From positions 20,384 to 84,383 of the forward strand of contig DLGQ01000035.1 of assembly GCA_002482775.1 (NCBI GenBank): a DNA stretch of 64,000 nucleotides. Reading direction: 5' to 3'. The stretch is from Flavobacteriales bacterium UBA7690 (GTDB lineage: Bacteria > Bacteroidota > Bacteroidia > Flavobacteriales_F > PHOS-HE28). This document shows positions 44,362-53,029 of this stretch, in pieces. The position numbers and the translations under genes were made by a program. Numbering within the stretch: position 1 is the first letter of the stretch; each line of letters opens with the position of its first letter. The notes beneath the pieces were generated by a model, which had not been told where the DNA came from, searched no databases, and saw only the letters and a program-made list of their open reading frames with translations.

Positions 44362-44383
44362 TCGCGTTGCCGAACTTGCGGGC

Positions 44384-45121
44384 ATGATCCGCGCCCTGCT
44401 GGTGGACGATGATGATGCCGCACGGCGCTACCTCCGCGCGTTGCTGACCGAAGCCCACGCCGATGTGGACGTGGTGGGCGAAGCGGCGAATATCAGCGAA
44501 GCAGAGGTTGCGCTTGCGGTACACCGGCCCGAACTCGTGTTCCTCGATGTGGAGATGCCCGGCGGGACCGGATTCGATCTGTTGCGCACGCTGAAGCGTT
44601 GGGAGTTCGAGGTGGTCTTCACGACCAGCCACCAGCACTACGCCATACAGGCGATCCGTTTCAGCGCGCTTGATTACCTGCCCAAGCCCGTGCTGCCGGA
44701 AGAGCTTGCTGCTGCGATGGAGCGGTTCCGTGATCAACGACCTGCTCCACCAGCGGCACAGGTGCAGGATCAGTTCATCGCCAACATCGCGCAACCCGAC
44801 CCCAGCAAGTTCAAGCTCACGATCCCGCATGGGGATCGCACCTTCTTCGTCGCACCCGCCGAGATCCTGCGCTGTGAAGCCGACCGCAACTACACGTGGG
44901 TGCATCTGGGTGATGACCGGCGCTACATGTTGTCGCGGACACTGAAGGAATTCGAGGAAATGTTGGCGCCCTTCGGCTTCGTGCGCCTCAATCGTGGTGA
45001 CTTGGTGAACCGGAAGCGGATCACGCATCTGGAAGACGGCAGCGCTGTCCTGCGCGATGGCTCCCGTATCGAAGTAAGCCGTCGCCGACTGGCCGAGCTG
45101 AAGCAGTTGCTGGCCTCCTGA
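44384..45121 (+). CDS. LytTR-family response regulator
   Basis: 245 residues. Receiver domain: VDDDDAARR at residues 7-15, Asp55 in LVFLDVEMPGGTGF, and the Lys of LDYLPKPV. A Pro/Ala linker leads to a C-terminal LytTR DNA-binding domain (ILRCEADRNYTWVHLGDDRR, then FGFVRLNRGDLVN). It is the obvious partner of the LytS-type kinase 22 bp upstream. Targets are unknown; the T9SS cargo gene at 45216 is nearest. Confidence 0.95.
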   Translation: MIRALLVDDDDAARRYLRALLTEAHADVDVVGEAANISEAEVALAVHRPELVFLDVEMPGGTGFDLLRTLKRWEFEVVFTTSHQHYAIQAIRFSALDYLPKPVLPEELAAAMERFRDQRPAPPAAQVQDQFIANIAQPDPSKFKLTIPHGDRTFFVAPAEILRCEADRNYTWVHLGDDRRYMLSRTLKEFEEMLAPFGFVRLNRGDLVNRKRITHLEDGSAVLRDGSRIEVSRRRLAELKQLLAS

Positions 45122-45215
45122 TCACCACTCGGTAGATCCTTCGACCGCTGGATAGGAAGGCCTTTCCCGGCATGCGTACGGAGCACACTTTCGCGGCATC
45201 GATACGCCGAACATC

Positions 45216-47006
45216 ATGACCGCCGCACGCCCATTACCAGCCCACATGGACCACCATTCGCGCCACGACCGTTTCTGGAACACGCTGATCTGGACCAGCA
45301 TCTCGATCGGGCTGGCGCTGCTGTTGTTCCTCTCCACGTCCTTGTCGAGCAAGGCACAATGGTCCGCGGATCCGAACAACCCCTTGGTGATCTGCAACGC
45401 CCCCAGCTACCAGAAGAACATGCGTTTACTGGGCGATGGTGCCGGTGGCTGGTACGTGCTCTGGACCGATGACCGCCTCGGAGCGAACAATTACGCGGTA
45501 TTCGGGCAGCACTTGGATGCCGAAGGGAACCTGCTGTGGGAGCCCAATGGTCGTTTGATCAAGGCCATTCCCGGTAGAAGCATCAACTACATCGGAGCTG
45601 CGCGCATGAGCGATGACCGGCTCTTCCTGGCCTATACGAGCGGTGCCGATCAGTTCGGCGCGGACACCCTGCGCGCCATGGCCTTCGACGGCGACGGGCA
45701 GCCCGATTGGCCACAACCCGTTCTGCTGGCACAGCCAGGGCCATTGCCCGGTGGCGGAACGGCCGGTGGTCACTACTACCCGCGTGTCACACCGGTGCTC
45801 AACGGCATTTTCGTGGGCTGGGGAACGAACCCGCTCGGTGCGGCGGACTATGTGCACGTGGCACGTGTCCTCAACGATGGCACGAACCTGATGCCGGTCC
45901 AAGGCGTGGAGATCCCCAGCTTGAACAACTCGATCGTCACCGGCCCGTGGACCATGCGCCATGACCGGAATGGCGGTCTGATGCTGGAAGAGCGTTGGGG
46001 CAATGGAGCGGGAGCACCCTTGTATGCCATGCATGTGGATAGTATGGGCGATGAACTATGGCCCGAGTTGCTCCTGGTGAGCGCCAACAGTGGCGGCCTT
46101 TATTACGAGTGGAGCACGGCCATGGCGCCGAACACACGCATGAATTCCGTGTGGGCCAACAGTTACGACCTGCGCATGGCGATCTACGATACGGCAGGGG
46201 TGCTCCTCAATGGGAACGCACCGATCGAGGTGTGCATGCAGGGCGACGTGCAGGAGAATCCCTTCGTGGTGCAGAGCGAGGAGGAGACCACCGTGTTCTG
46301 GGCGGATAACCGAGCAGCACTGGGCGGAGGCCGACAGGTCTTCATGCAACGCTTCGATGCCACGGGTACACCGCTCCTCTCGGCCGATGGTGTTTTGGCC
46401 ATGCGGGTCAATGGGAACATCAACGGGTTCCCGCGCGCCTTCGTCGTCAACGGCGAAGAGCACATCGTGGCCATGGTGGCGCCCTTCGCCAGTGACGGGG
46501 CCACGCCGGGCTTCCGCGCAGGACGCGTGACCAGTGCCGGGACCAACCTCTGGAGCGACACCACACGCTTCTGCAACGGCACACTCAGCCCCAACGGCGG
46601 CACGGATTACGCGCTGACGAGCGATGGCCAAGGTGGTGCCATGGCCGTGTGGTTCAACTGGCAGAACGATGCGATCTACGCTGCGCGTATCGATAGTAGC
46701 GGCTACCTCGGAGGCAACAACACCACGTCCATTGTGCGAACAGAAGGTTCGGAAGGATTCCACGTGTTCCCGAACCCTGCCAATGATCGGATCATGTTGA
46801 AGGTCGAGCACACATGGATCGGTCATGCGGCTACGGTGGAAGTGCTGGATGCAATGGGCAGGCAGGTGTTCCATAGGCGCACCGGAGCGATGAGCGCAGT
46901 GGAGACCATCGTCCTAGCACCGGAGTGGAAGGATGGAGTGTACCTATTGAAAGTCCATGCGGAAGGCCAGGTTCCGAAGAACGCACGCGTGATCGTTCAA
47001 CGGTGA
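45216..47006 (+). CDS. Secreted protein with T9SS type A sorting domain
   Basis: 596 residues from ATG 45216; ATG 45246 (MDHHSRHDRFWNTLIW) is also possible. An N-terminal membrane/signal segment (LIWTSISIGLALLLFLSTSL) precedes a repeat-rich region with beta-propeller-like strands (GAGGWYVLWTDDRLGANNYA, ETTVFWADNRAALGGGRQVF). The C-terminus has the type A sorting domain: FHVFPNPANDRIMLK ... VEVLDAMGRQVFHRR ... DGVYLLKVHAEG. It would be exported by the T9SS and attached to the surface. Its TGA abuts the stop of the convergent RidA gene. Confidence 0.93.
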   Translation: MTAARPLPAHMDHHSRHDRFWNTLIWTSISIGLALLLFLSTSLSSKAQWSADPNNPLVICNAPSYQKNMRLLGDGAGGWYVLWTDDRLGANNYAVFGQHLDAEGNLLWEPNGRLIKAIPGRSINYIGAARMSDDRLFLAYTSGADQFGADTLRAMAFDGDGQPDWPQPVLLAQPGPLPGGGTAGGHYYPRVTPVLNGIFVGWGTNPLGAADYVHVARVLNDGTNLMPVQGVEIPSLNNSIVTGPWTMRHDRNGGLMLEERWGNGAGAPLYAMHVDSMGDELWPELLLVSANSGGLYYEWSTAMAPNTRMNSVWANSYDLRMAIYDTAGVLLNGNAPIEVCMQGDVQENPFVVQSEEETTVFWADNRAALGGGRQVFMQRFDATGTPLLSADGVLAMRVNGNINGFPRAFVVNGEEHIVAMVAPFASDGATPGFRAGRVTSAGTNLWSDTTRFCNGTLSPNGGTDYALTSDGQGGAMAVWFNWQNDAIYAARIDSSGYLGGNNTTSIVRTEGSEGFHVFPNPANDRIMLKVEHTWIGHAATVEVLDAMGRQVFHRRTGAMSAVETIVLAPEWKDGVYLLKVHAEGQVPKNARVIVQR

Positions 47007-47417
47007 TCAAACCGTCGCTACCACCTTCAGCTCGATCGCGATCGGCGTCGGCAGGCAATTGATCTCCAACGTCGTCCGGCACGGTGGATCGGTCTCGAAG
47101 TACTCCTTCCACAGTCGGTTGTAGGTGGGGAAGTCGTCCTTCATGTTGGTGAGGTACACCGTCACGTCCACGATCTTCTCCCAGCTGCTCCCACTGTCCT
47201 CCAGGATCCACTTCACGTTCTGGAACACGCTGCGCACCTGCGTTTCAATGTCGTAGGAGGCGATCGTTCCGTCGGCGTTCAGTTCCACGCCGGGGATCTT
47301 CTTCGTGCCGCGTTCGCGCGGTCCCACGCCACTGAGGAAGAGCAATTCACCTACCCGGCGGGCATGCGGGTAGTGGCCTACGGGTTCGGGGGCTTTGTTG
47401 GAGGAAATGCTGGACAT
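47007..47417 (-). CDS. RidA-family deaminase, 2-aminomuconate deaminase-like
   Basis: 136 residues from ATG 47417 (MSSISSNKAPEPVGHYPHAR). The pattern is RidA/YjgF: VGELLFLSGVGPRERGTKKI, TQVRSVFQNVKWILEDSGSS, and the catalytic Arg in DPPCRTTLEINCLPTP. The GPRERGTKKIPGVELNADG stretch and the IAIELKVVATV end resemble the 2-aminomuconate deaminases of 3-hydroxyanthranilate breakdown rather than generic RidA. The dehydrogenase that would act one step earlier lies 6 kb away (53019-54461). The specificity is inferred. Confidence 0.88.
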   Translation of the reverse strand: MSSISSNKAPEPVGHYPHARRVGELLFLSGVGPRERGTKKIPGVELNADGTIASYDIETQVRSVFQNVKWILEDSGSSWEKIVDVTVYLTNMKDDFPTYNRLWKEYFETDPPCRTTLEINCLPTPIAIELKVVATV

Positions 47418-47462
47418 GGTACGAAGATGGCACTTGCCGTCGATCGCATCGACCTTTGCCCC

Positions 47463-48449
47463 ATGCAAATGCGTTACCGCCGCCTCGGCACCTCCGGCCT
47501 ACGACTTTCGGAACTCTCCCTTGGCTCCTGGCTCACCTTCGGCAAACAGATCACGGACGAAACCGCCGAAGCGTTGATGCGGATGGCTTACGAGAACGGC
47601 ATCAACTTCTTCGACAACGCGGAGACCTACGCGCGTGGCGAAAGTGAACGTGTCATGGGCCGCATCCTGAAGAAAGTGGACTGGCCGCGCGACACCTGGA
47701 CGGTGAGCAGCAAGGTTTTCTTCGGGTCAGGAGGGAAGTTGCCCACGCAGGTCGGTCTTCACCGGAAACATGTGGTAGAAGCCTGCCACGATGCGATGAA
47801 GCGGTTGCAAGTGGATCATCTGGATCTGTACTTCTGCCATCGCCCGGACCCGGACACGCCCATCGCGGAAACGGTGTGGACCATGCACCAACTGATCATG
47901 CAAGGCAAGGTGATGTATTGGGGGACCAGCGAATGGAGTGCAGCGGAGATCAAGGAAGCGCATGGCGTTGCCGAAAAGCATCACCTGATCGCACCGGTGA
48001 TGGAGCAGCCGCAGTACAACATGTTCCACCGCGAAAAGGTGGAGAGGGAATTCGCGCCGCTCTACGATACGGTGGGCTTGGGAACCACCATCTGGAGCCC
48101 CTTGGCCAGCGGCATCCTCAGCGGCAAACACACCTTGGAAGGCGATGCCTCTTCACGCTTGCGCATGGCTGGCTTGGAATGGCTGAAGGAGCGTGAGCTC
48201 AACGAAGCGCGCCTGAAGAAGGTGGACGAACTGAAGATCACCGCTGCCGGGCTCGGCCTATCACTCCCGGTGTTCGCGATCGCGTGGTGCCTCAAGAACC
48301 CGCGCGTCAGCACGGTGATGCTGGGGGCGAGCAAGACCGCCCAGTTGGAAGAGAACCTGAAAGCAGTGGAAGCCCAGGACCTGTTCACCCCGGAGGTGAT
48401 GATCCATGTGGAGAAGGTGCTGGGAGGGGAGAAGTTGAGCACCTGGTGA
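47463..48449 (+). CDS. Aldo/keto reductase (potassium-channel beta-subunit-like)
   Basis: About 328 residues from ATG 47463; ATG 47469 is the alternative. The AKR catalytic tetrad is visible: Asp and Tyr in FFDNAETYARGESERVMG, Lys in VSSKVFFGSGG, His in DLYFCHRPDPD. The YWGTSEWSAAEIKEAHGVAE and MEQPQYNMFHREKVEREF sections are typical of the Kv-beta/YghZ-like group. NADPH-dependent reduction of aldehydes or ketones is expected. Divergent from RidA with a 45-bp spacer. Confidence 0.95.
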   Translation: MQMRYRRLGTSGLRLSELSLGSWLTFGKQITDETAEALMRMAYENGINFFDNAETYARGESERVMGRILKKVDWPRDTWTVSSKVFFGSGGKLPTQVGLHRKHVVEACHDAMKRLQVDHLDLYFCHRPDPDTPIAETVWTMHQLIMQGKVMYWGTSEWSAAEIKEAHGVAEKHHLIAPVMEQPQYNMFHREKVEREFAPLYDTVGLGTTIWSPLASGILSGKHTLEGDASSRLRMAGLEWLKERELNEARLKKVDELKITAAGLGLSLPVFAIAWCLKNPRVSTVMLGASKTAQLEENLKAVEAQDLFTPEVMIHVEKVLGGEKLSTW

Positions 48450-48461
48450 TGTAGAACGAAG

Positions 48462-48490
48462 AAGGGCGGCCCATGTGGGCCGCCCTTTCT
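48462..48490. terminator. Terminator between the aldo/keto reductase and tRNA-Ala
   Basis: AAGGGCGGCCC (48462-48472), loop ATGT, GGGCCGCCCTT (48477-48487), then TCT. An 11-bp GC-rich stem that can end both the rightward reductase transcript and the leftward tRNA transcript. Confidence 0.75.
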
Positions 48491-48565
<75 letters not shown>

Positions 48566-48972
48566 AAGATGTCAAACACCCCGTTCCTACTGAACGGGGC
48601 GCAAAAGTATGGATCCCACGGACTTCTCGAAATGGTTCAATAGGATGCTTGTCGATCCACCAGTGTACTTCCGTCGCTGGCAATGCTCGACCTATCGATG
48701 TTCAGGTGCCGTGTAAAACCCTGTTGATAAGCAACTTACGCGATCGTCGGGCCGGTTGTACAGGGCGTCATCTTTGTCCCCGATCGGTCCGAAGAAGTCC
48801 CCCTGTTCTTCCTTTACGGGCCGCAGAAGTTGAAGGATCAACGTTCATTGAAGGCTATGGAGGGAGCGAGGAGGGCGGGTATTCGGAACACTCAGGACCT
48901 GCTAGGAACCTCGTCTCGACAAGGTATGTAGGGCAGCTCTCCCCTCCCTTCCATTCCAAGATCCGCCGCCGG
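48566..48972. other. Intergenic region, no gene seen
   Basis: About 407 bp between the tRNA and the polyphosphate kinase stop. It should carry the tRNA promoter at its left side. The plus-strand frame crossing it continues antisense to the kinase and is a shadow. No repeat or att-like duplication of the tRNA 3' end was noticed. Confidence 0.45.
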
Positions 48973-51666
48973 TCAACGCTGGCCTGTGGGTTTGCGCACA
49001 CCGGCGGCCTTCTTCAAATAGCTATGCGTTACGGCTTGCGCACGCGTGCTCCTTTCGCGCTGGGTGCTCATGTACGGGTTCGTCTGCAGCGCATCGATCC
49101 GCCGGGCCTTCATCGTATCGTTCCACTGCACCTCCATCAGGTCCATCACCTCGCGTTGGAGCGAAGCTTCGGTTATCGGGAAGGCCACTTCGATACGGCG
49201 GTCCAGGTTGCGTCCCATCCAATCGGCAGAGGAGAGCATCACGTTCGGTTTACCACCATTGTGGAACGCGTACACCCGGGTGTGCTCCAAGTAACGGTCC
49301 ACGATGCTGATCACCTCGATGTTGCGGCTCAGGCCCTCCACACCAGGCACGAGGCAGCAGATCCCGCGGATGATCAACCGGATACGCACACCGGCATTGC
49401 TCGCGTCGTAAAGTTTGCGGATCAGCGCACGGTCCTCCAAGCTGTTCAACTTCAACAGGATCTCCGCCCGATGGCCCAGTTGTGCATGTTCGATCTCCTT
49501 GTCGATGAAAGCCTCCAAACGCCCGCGTAAGGTGAGCGGGGCCATCAAGAGTTGAGACAGTACCGGTCGCTGTGTACGGTCCACCAGGTGTGCGAACACC
49601 TGGGCCACTTCGCGGGTGATGGCCGGGCGAGCGGTGAGCAAGGCCATGTCGGCATAGATGCGCGAAGTACGTTCGTTGAAATTGCCTGTTCCGAGGTAGG
49701 CGTAGCGCACCGTGCGGGAGCCTTCGCGCCGTTCGATCATGCACAACTTGCAATGCACTTTCAGGTTCTCGTAGCTGTAGAGCACCGTGGCACCGGCCTT
49801 TTCCAAAGCCTCGCCCCAGAACAGGTTGGCGCGTTCATCGAAACGAGCTTGGACCTCTACGAAAACGGTCACCTTCTTACCGCGCTTCAGGGCATCGATC
49901 AACGCTCCGCACACCTCGGACCCATCCGCCACACGGTACAACGTCATCGCGATGTGCTGCACGGCTCTATCGCGAGCGGCCTGTTGTAGCCAACGCACCA
50001 CATTGCCGAAATCATGGTAGGGGAAGTGCCACAACACATCGCCCTTCTTCAAGGCGTTGAAGGTGTTGCGTCCATCCTTCGTTGCGGGGTGTGGGATGGT
50101 CCTCCACGCAGGCTCCAACAGGTTCTTGTGGCCTGTCGCGGGAAGCTTCATCAGATCGCTGAAGTGGTGGTAGCGGCCACCGGCGATCAGGTCAGGCTTC
50201 GATAGGCCGAGCAGGTTGCGCAGTGAGCGCAGTGTTGCGGGCGGCATGGCTGCATCGTAAAGGAAACGGGAGGGCACGCCGGTACTGCGTTTCCGGAGGC
50301 TCTTGCGCACCTTGTCCTTCACGTTGCCCACGTATTCCTCATCCAAGTAGAGTTCTGCATCGCGCGAGAGTTTGATCGCGTGGCACTCCGTCATCTTGTA
50401 TCCGGTGAAGAGCCCGCCAAGGCACAAGCGCATCACGTCGTCCAGGTAGATCACATCGGTGCGTCCGCGTGTGGCGGGTAAGGTGAGGAATCGGCCCACC
50501 TCATCGCTGGGGATGTTCACCAGTACGAGGCGTTCCTTCACCTTGGTCTTGCCTTTCGGCCGCACGCGACAGGCGAAGTACAGTTTGCGGTCCTCGATGA
50601 AAGGGGCGTTGCCAGCGCGCACCGTGGCGGTATGGATCACAGGCGCCACGCGTTTGGTGAAGAAGGTCTGGACGAAGGCGCGTTGTGCATCGCTGAGCTG
50701 CGTTTCGTTGAGGATACGAAGGCCGTTGCGGGCCAGCGCCGGTAACAGCCGTTCGCGGTAGAGCTTGCCGAATTGCATCTGCTGGGCAAGCGCTTTCCGG
50801 TTGATCCGCTCCACACGTTTCTCGGGCGTCACGTCCAGCGCTGTACGATCCACCTTCTTCAGCTTGGTAAGGCTGCGCAATGAGGCCACACGCACGCGGT
50901 AGAACTCGTCGAGGTTGCTGGAATAGATGGCGAGGAATTTGATGCGTTCCAGCAGGGGTACGGTCTCGTCCTTCGCCTCTTGCAGCACGCGGTCGTTGAA
51001 GGAGAGCCAGCTCAGGTCGCGATCGAAGAAACGCTCCGGTGCTTTGGGAATGGGCGCACGTTCGCGTTTCGGTACGGCGGATCGTTGGCGCAGTGCCGCA
51101 AGGTTGATGGCCTTCTGCTTCGCGTAGCGCTGGCGGGCATACACGGTGTAGAACCGGTGTTTTTCCAGGTAGGCGAGGTTCTCCGCCAGCCATGCTTGGG
51201 CACTGATCCGCTTGCGCAACACCGCTTCCAATTCTTTGCGAAGCAGTTCGCTCTTTTCAATGAAGTCCACTTGTCCCGCTTTGGCTGAATCCGCGTCGCG
51301 CAAGACCTTTTGCAGCACCGTACGTGGTGTGGACTTCATACGGGTGGCCAGGATCAGCCCGCTCACCCGGGCGATCACGGCAGCGCTCGCCTTGGCACGT
51401 ACAAGGAAGGCGGTGGCCAGTTCGGCGCTACGTTCCTCGTGGCCGGTATGGGCCAAGGCGTATCCTGCATCGTGGAAAATAGCAGCCAGTTCCACCAGGG
51501 CCAGGTCCGCAGCCTTCAATTTCATGCCCTGCCCGATGGCTCGTGCGGTGCGCGCCACGGTAAGGGTGTGCTCCAGGTCGTGGAAGTGCATGTGGCGTGG
51601 CATGCGGCGTGCGAACCAGCGCCGTACATGGAGCCGGGCGCGTTCCAATAGATCCTCGTTGATCAT
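48973..51666 (-). CDS. ppk1: HD-domain/polyphosphate kinase (PPK1) fusion
   Basis: 897 residues from ATG 51666 (MINEDLLERARLHVRRWFAR). Residues 1-150 form an HD-superfamily phosphohydrolase domain: His29 and His33 in HFHDLEHTLTVARTA, His65-Asp66 in AIFHDAGYALAHTGHEERSA, and Asp in VLRDADSAKAG. From about residue 212 the PPK1 core begins (RFFDRDLSWLSFNDRVLQEA). The two PPK1 catalytic blocks are present: NLKVHCKLCMIERR, and YLEHTRVYAFHNGGKPNVML followed by SSADWMGRNLDRRIEVAF. PPK1 makes polyphosphate from ATP and is normally about 690 residues without an HD domain. The fusion may couple synthesis to hydrolysis of a nucleotide or polyphosphate; that is inference. Confidence 0.93.
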   Translation of the reverse strand: MINEDLLERARLHVRRWFARRMPRHMHFHDLEHTLTVARTARAIGQGMKLKAADLALVELAAIFHDAGYALAHTGHEERSAELATAFLVRAKASAAVIARVSGLILATRMKSTPRTVLQKVLRDADSAKAGQVDFIEKSELLRKELEAVLRKRISAQAWLAENLAYLEKHRFYTVYARQRYAKQKAINLAALRQRSAVPKRERAPIPKAPERFFDRDLSWLSFNDRVLQEAKDETVPLLERIKFLAIYSSNLDEFYRVRVASLRSLTKLKKVDRTALDVTPEKRVERINRKALAQQMQFGKLYRERLLPALARNGLRILNETQLSDAQRAFVQTFFTKRVAPVIHTATVRAGNAPFIEDRKLYFACRVRPKGKTKVKERLVLVNIPSDEVGRFLTLPATRGRTDVIYLDDVMRLCLGGLFTGYKMTECHAIKLSRDAELYLDEEYVGNVKDKVRKSLRKRSTGVPSRFLYDAAMPPATLRSLRNLLGLSKPDLIAGGRYHHFSDLMKLPATGHKNLLEPAWRTIPHPATKDGRNTFNALKKGDVLWHFPYHDFGNVVRWLQQAARDRAVQHIAMTLYRVADGSEVCGALIDALKRGKKVTVFVEVQARFDERANLFWGEALEKAGATVLYSYENLKVHCKLCMIERREGSRTVRYAYLGTGNFNERTSRIYADMALLTARPAITREVAQVFAHLVDRTQRPVLSQLLMAPLTLRGRLEAFIDKEIEHAQLGHRAEILLKLNSLEDRALIRKLYDASNAGVRIRLIIRGICCLVPGVEGLSRNIEVISIVDRYLEHTRVYAFHNGGKPNVMLSSADWMGRNLDRRIEVAFPITEASLQREVMDLMEVQWNDTMKARRIDALQTNPYMSTQRERSTRAQAVTHSYLKKAAGVRKPTGQR

Positions 51667-51717
51667 CGTTGGCGAAGTTAGCCGGGAGGCTTTCGGCCTC
51701 GGCCAAGGTCGGTCGTC

Positions 51718-51725
51718 TATATTTG
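51718..51725 (+). promoter_or_regulatory. Bacteroidota -7 box (TATATTTG) for the SiaB-like gene
   Basis: TATATTTG matches TAnnTTTG exactly and ends 15 bp before ATG 51741. The candidate -33 (TTTC at 51691) is weak and 23 bp away. It lies in the 74-bp divergent spacer with the HD-PPK1 gene. Confidence 0.6.
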
Positions 51726-51740
51726 GACGGAACATCCCGC

Positions 51741-52802
51741 ATGGATCAGGCCGCTGTCAAAGCCCTCTACCAGGCCTTCGCTGGCGACCGGTTGACCTTC
51801 CTGTACAGCGGCGAGTTCCACGACGAGCATACTGCACGGCTGATCGCGTTGGGAGAGGAGTACCTCGAACGCGAAGGGGCGGAGAAGAGCGTTCGCAGCA
51901 AATTGGGCTTCATCATGGTGGAAGCCTACCAGAACATCGTACGCCACCGCACGACGATCAACAGCGCTGCACAAGGGGCGGGTCGTAGCATGTTCCTGTT
52001 GCGCAGCAATGGCGCGCAGCATGAGGTAACGGCGATCAACCCGCTGGAGGAAGGTGCCGTTGGAGCGCTCACCGCGAACCTCGAACGGCTGCGCTCGTTG
52101 GATCTGCAGCAGATGAAGCAGGTGTTCCTGCGCGGGTTGCAAAGCGAGGAGCGCACGGAGCGAGGCGGGGCTGGTCTGGGGTTGATCGAGATGGCGCGGC
52201 GATCGGGCCATGCACTGCGCTACGGTTTCGCGGTCATCGATCCGGCGTATCGGCTCTTCGCCCTACAGGTGCTCGTAGGCAAAGGAGGTTCTTGGCGCAA
52301 CGAGGTGAAGGACGCCTTCGATGTACACCAAGCGGTGGTGGACCATGGCATCGCTGTGCTGGGGCGCGGGCGCTCGGGGGCCGGGGAGCAGGAAGCCATC
52401 TTACGTTTCATCGAACGCGACATGGATGATGGCCGTAGCCGTTCCGATGTGCGCACGAGAGCTTACCTAGCGATCTCCGACCTGTTAGCGAACTTGGACA
52501 CGGCCGGTGAGGGCCCCATGATCTTGTTCCGCCAGGTGGATGGGCGCACCTCTTTGGTGGTGGGCACACCCCTCAACGAAACGGCCCTGGCGCGTTTGAA
52601 TGACGCTATGGGTGCGGTGATGTCCTTGGACCCACAAGGGCTGCAGCGCCGTTACCGCGATATTCTACTAGGACGTGTGGAGGTAACGGACGACATGCAA
52701 CTGGGCCTCATCGAGCTGGCGCGCAGCACCTCGGCACCGTTACGGCTCATGAGTTCGGACAGCGCATTCGGTCCCTTCGCGGTGCTCGAAGCGGTGATCT
52801 AG
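51741..52802 (+). CDS. Two-domain SiaB-like (DUF6272) protein kinase homologue
   Basis: 353 residues from ATG 51741. The first half (1-180) has the SiaB pattern, related to anti-sigma-type GHKL kinases: LTFLYSGEFHDEHTARLIAL, the N-box-like FIMVEAYQNIVRH (Glu61, Asn65) and the glycine motif GGAGLGLIEMARRSG (142-156). The second half (about 194-353) repeats the layout in weaker form: AYLAISDLLANL (241-252) for the N-box and DDMQLGLIELARSTS (318-332) for the glycine motif, with the key Asn and leading Gly-Gly lost. SiaB in Pseudomonas phosphorylates SiaC to control biofilm formation. No SiaC, phosphatase or cyclase is nearby; the gene is divergent from HD-PPK1. Confidence 0.85.
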   Translation: MDQAAVKALYQAFAGDRLTFLYSGEFHDEHTARLIALGEEYLEREGAEKSVRSKLGFIMVEAYQNIVRHRTTINSAAQGAGRSMFLLRSNGAQHEVTAINPLEEGAVGALTANLERLRSLDLQQMKQVFLRGLQSEERTERGGAGLGLIEMARRSGHALRYGFAVIDPAYRLFALQVLVGKGGSWRNEVKDAFDVHQAVVDHGIAVLGRGRSGAGEQEAILRFIERDMDDGRSRSDVRTRAYLAISDLLANLDTAGEGPMILFRQVDGRTSLVVGTPLNETALARLNDAMGAVMSLDPQGLQRRYRDILLGRVEVTDDMQLGLIELARSTSAPLRLMSSDSAFGPFAVLEAVI

Positions 52803-52894
52803 ATCGGTCGGCTATCCAACTTCAGTGGGGCAGAATGTTCAAGGGCGGATACTGATCGCGTTGGCGGCACAGTTCTAGGAACAAGACCTGCCAT

Positions 52895-53029
52895 ATGTTC
52901 TCCCTCCTTCACTACCTCCTTCAGCGCTTCGATCGGTTCCAAGCGTGGTTCGACCGCCGATTCGGTTGGTTCTTCACCAATGGCATGAAGAGCCGCGGAC
53001 CATCACGGACCGGTTCGCTCAGAGCTTGA
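52895..53029 (+). CDS. Possible 44-aa small protein
   Basis: ATG 52895 opens 44 codons ending in TGA at 53027-53029, overlapping the 3' end of the convergent dehydrogenase gene by 11 bp. The N-terminal two thirds (MFSLLHYLLQRFDRFQAWFD, then RRFGWFFTNGMK) form an amphipathic, aromatic/Arg-rich helix. The composition looks selected, but the frame is short and the overlap argues caution. No family recognised. Confidence 0.45.
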   Translation: MFSLLHYLLQRFDRFQAWFDRRFGWFFTNGMKSRGPSRTGSLRA

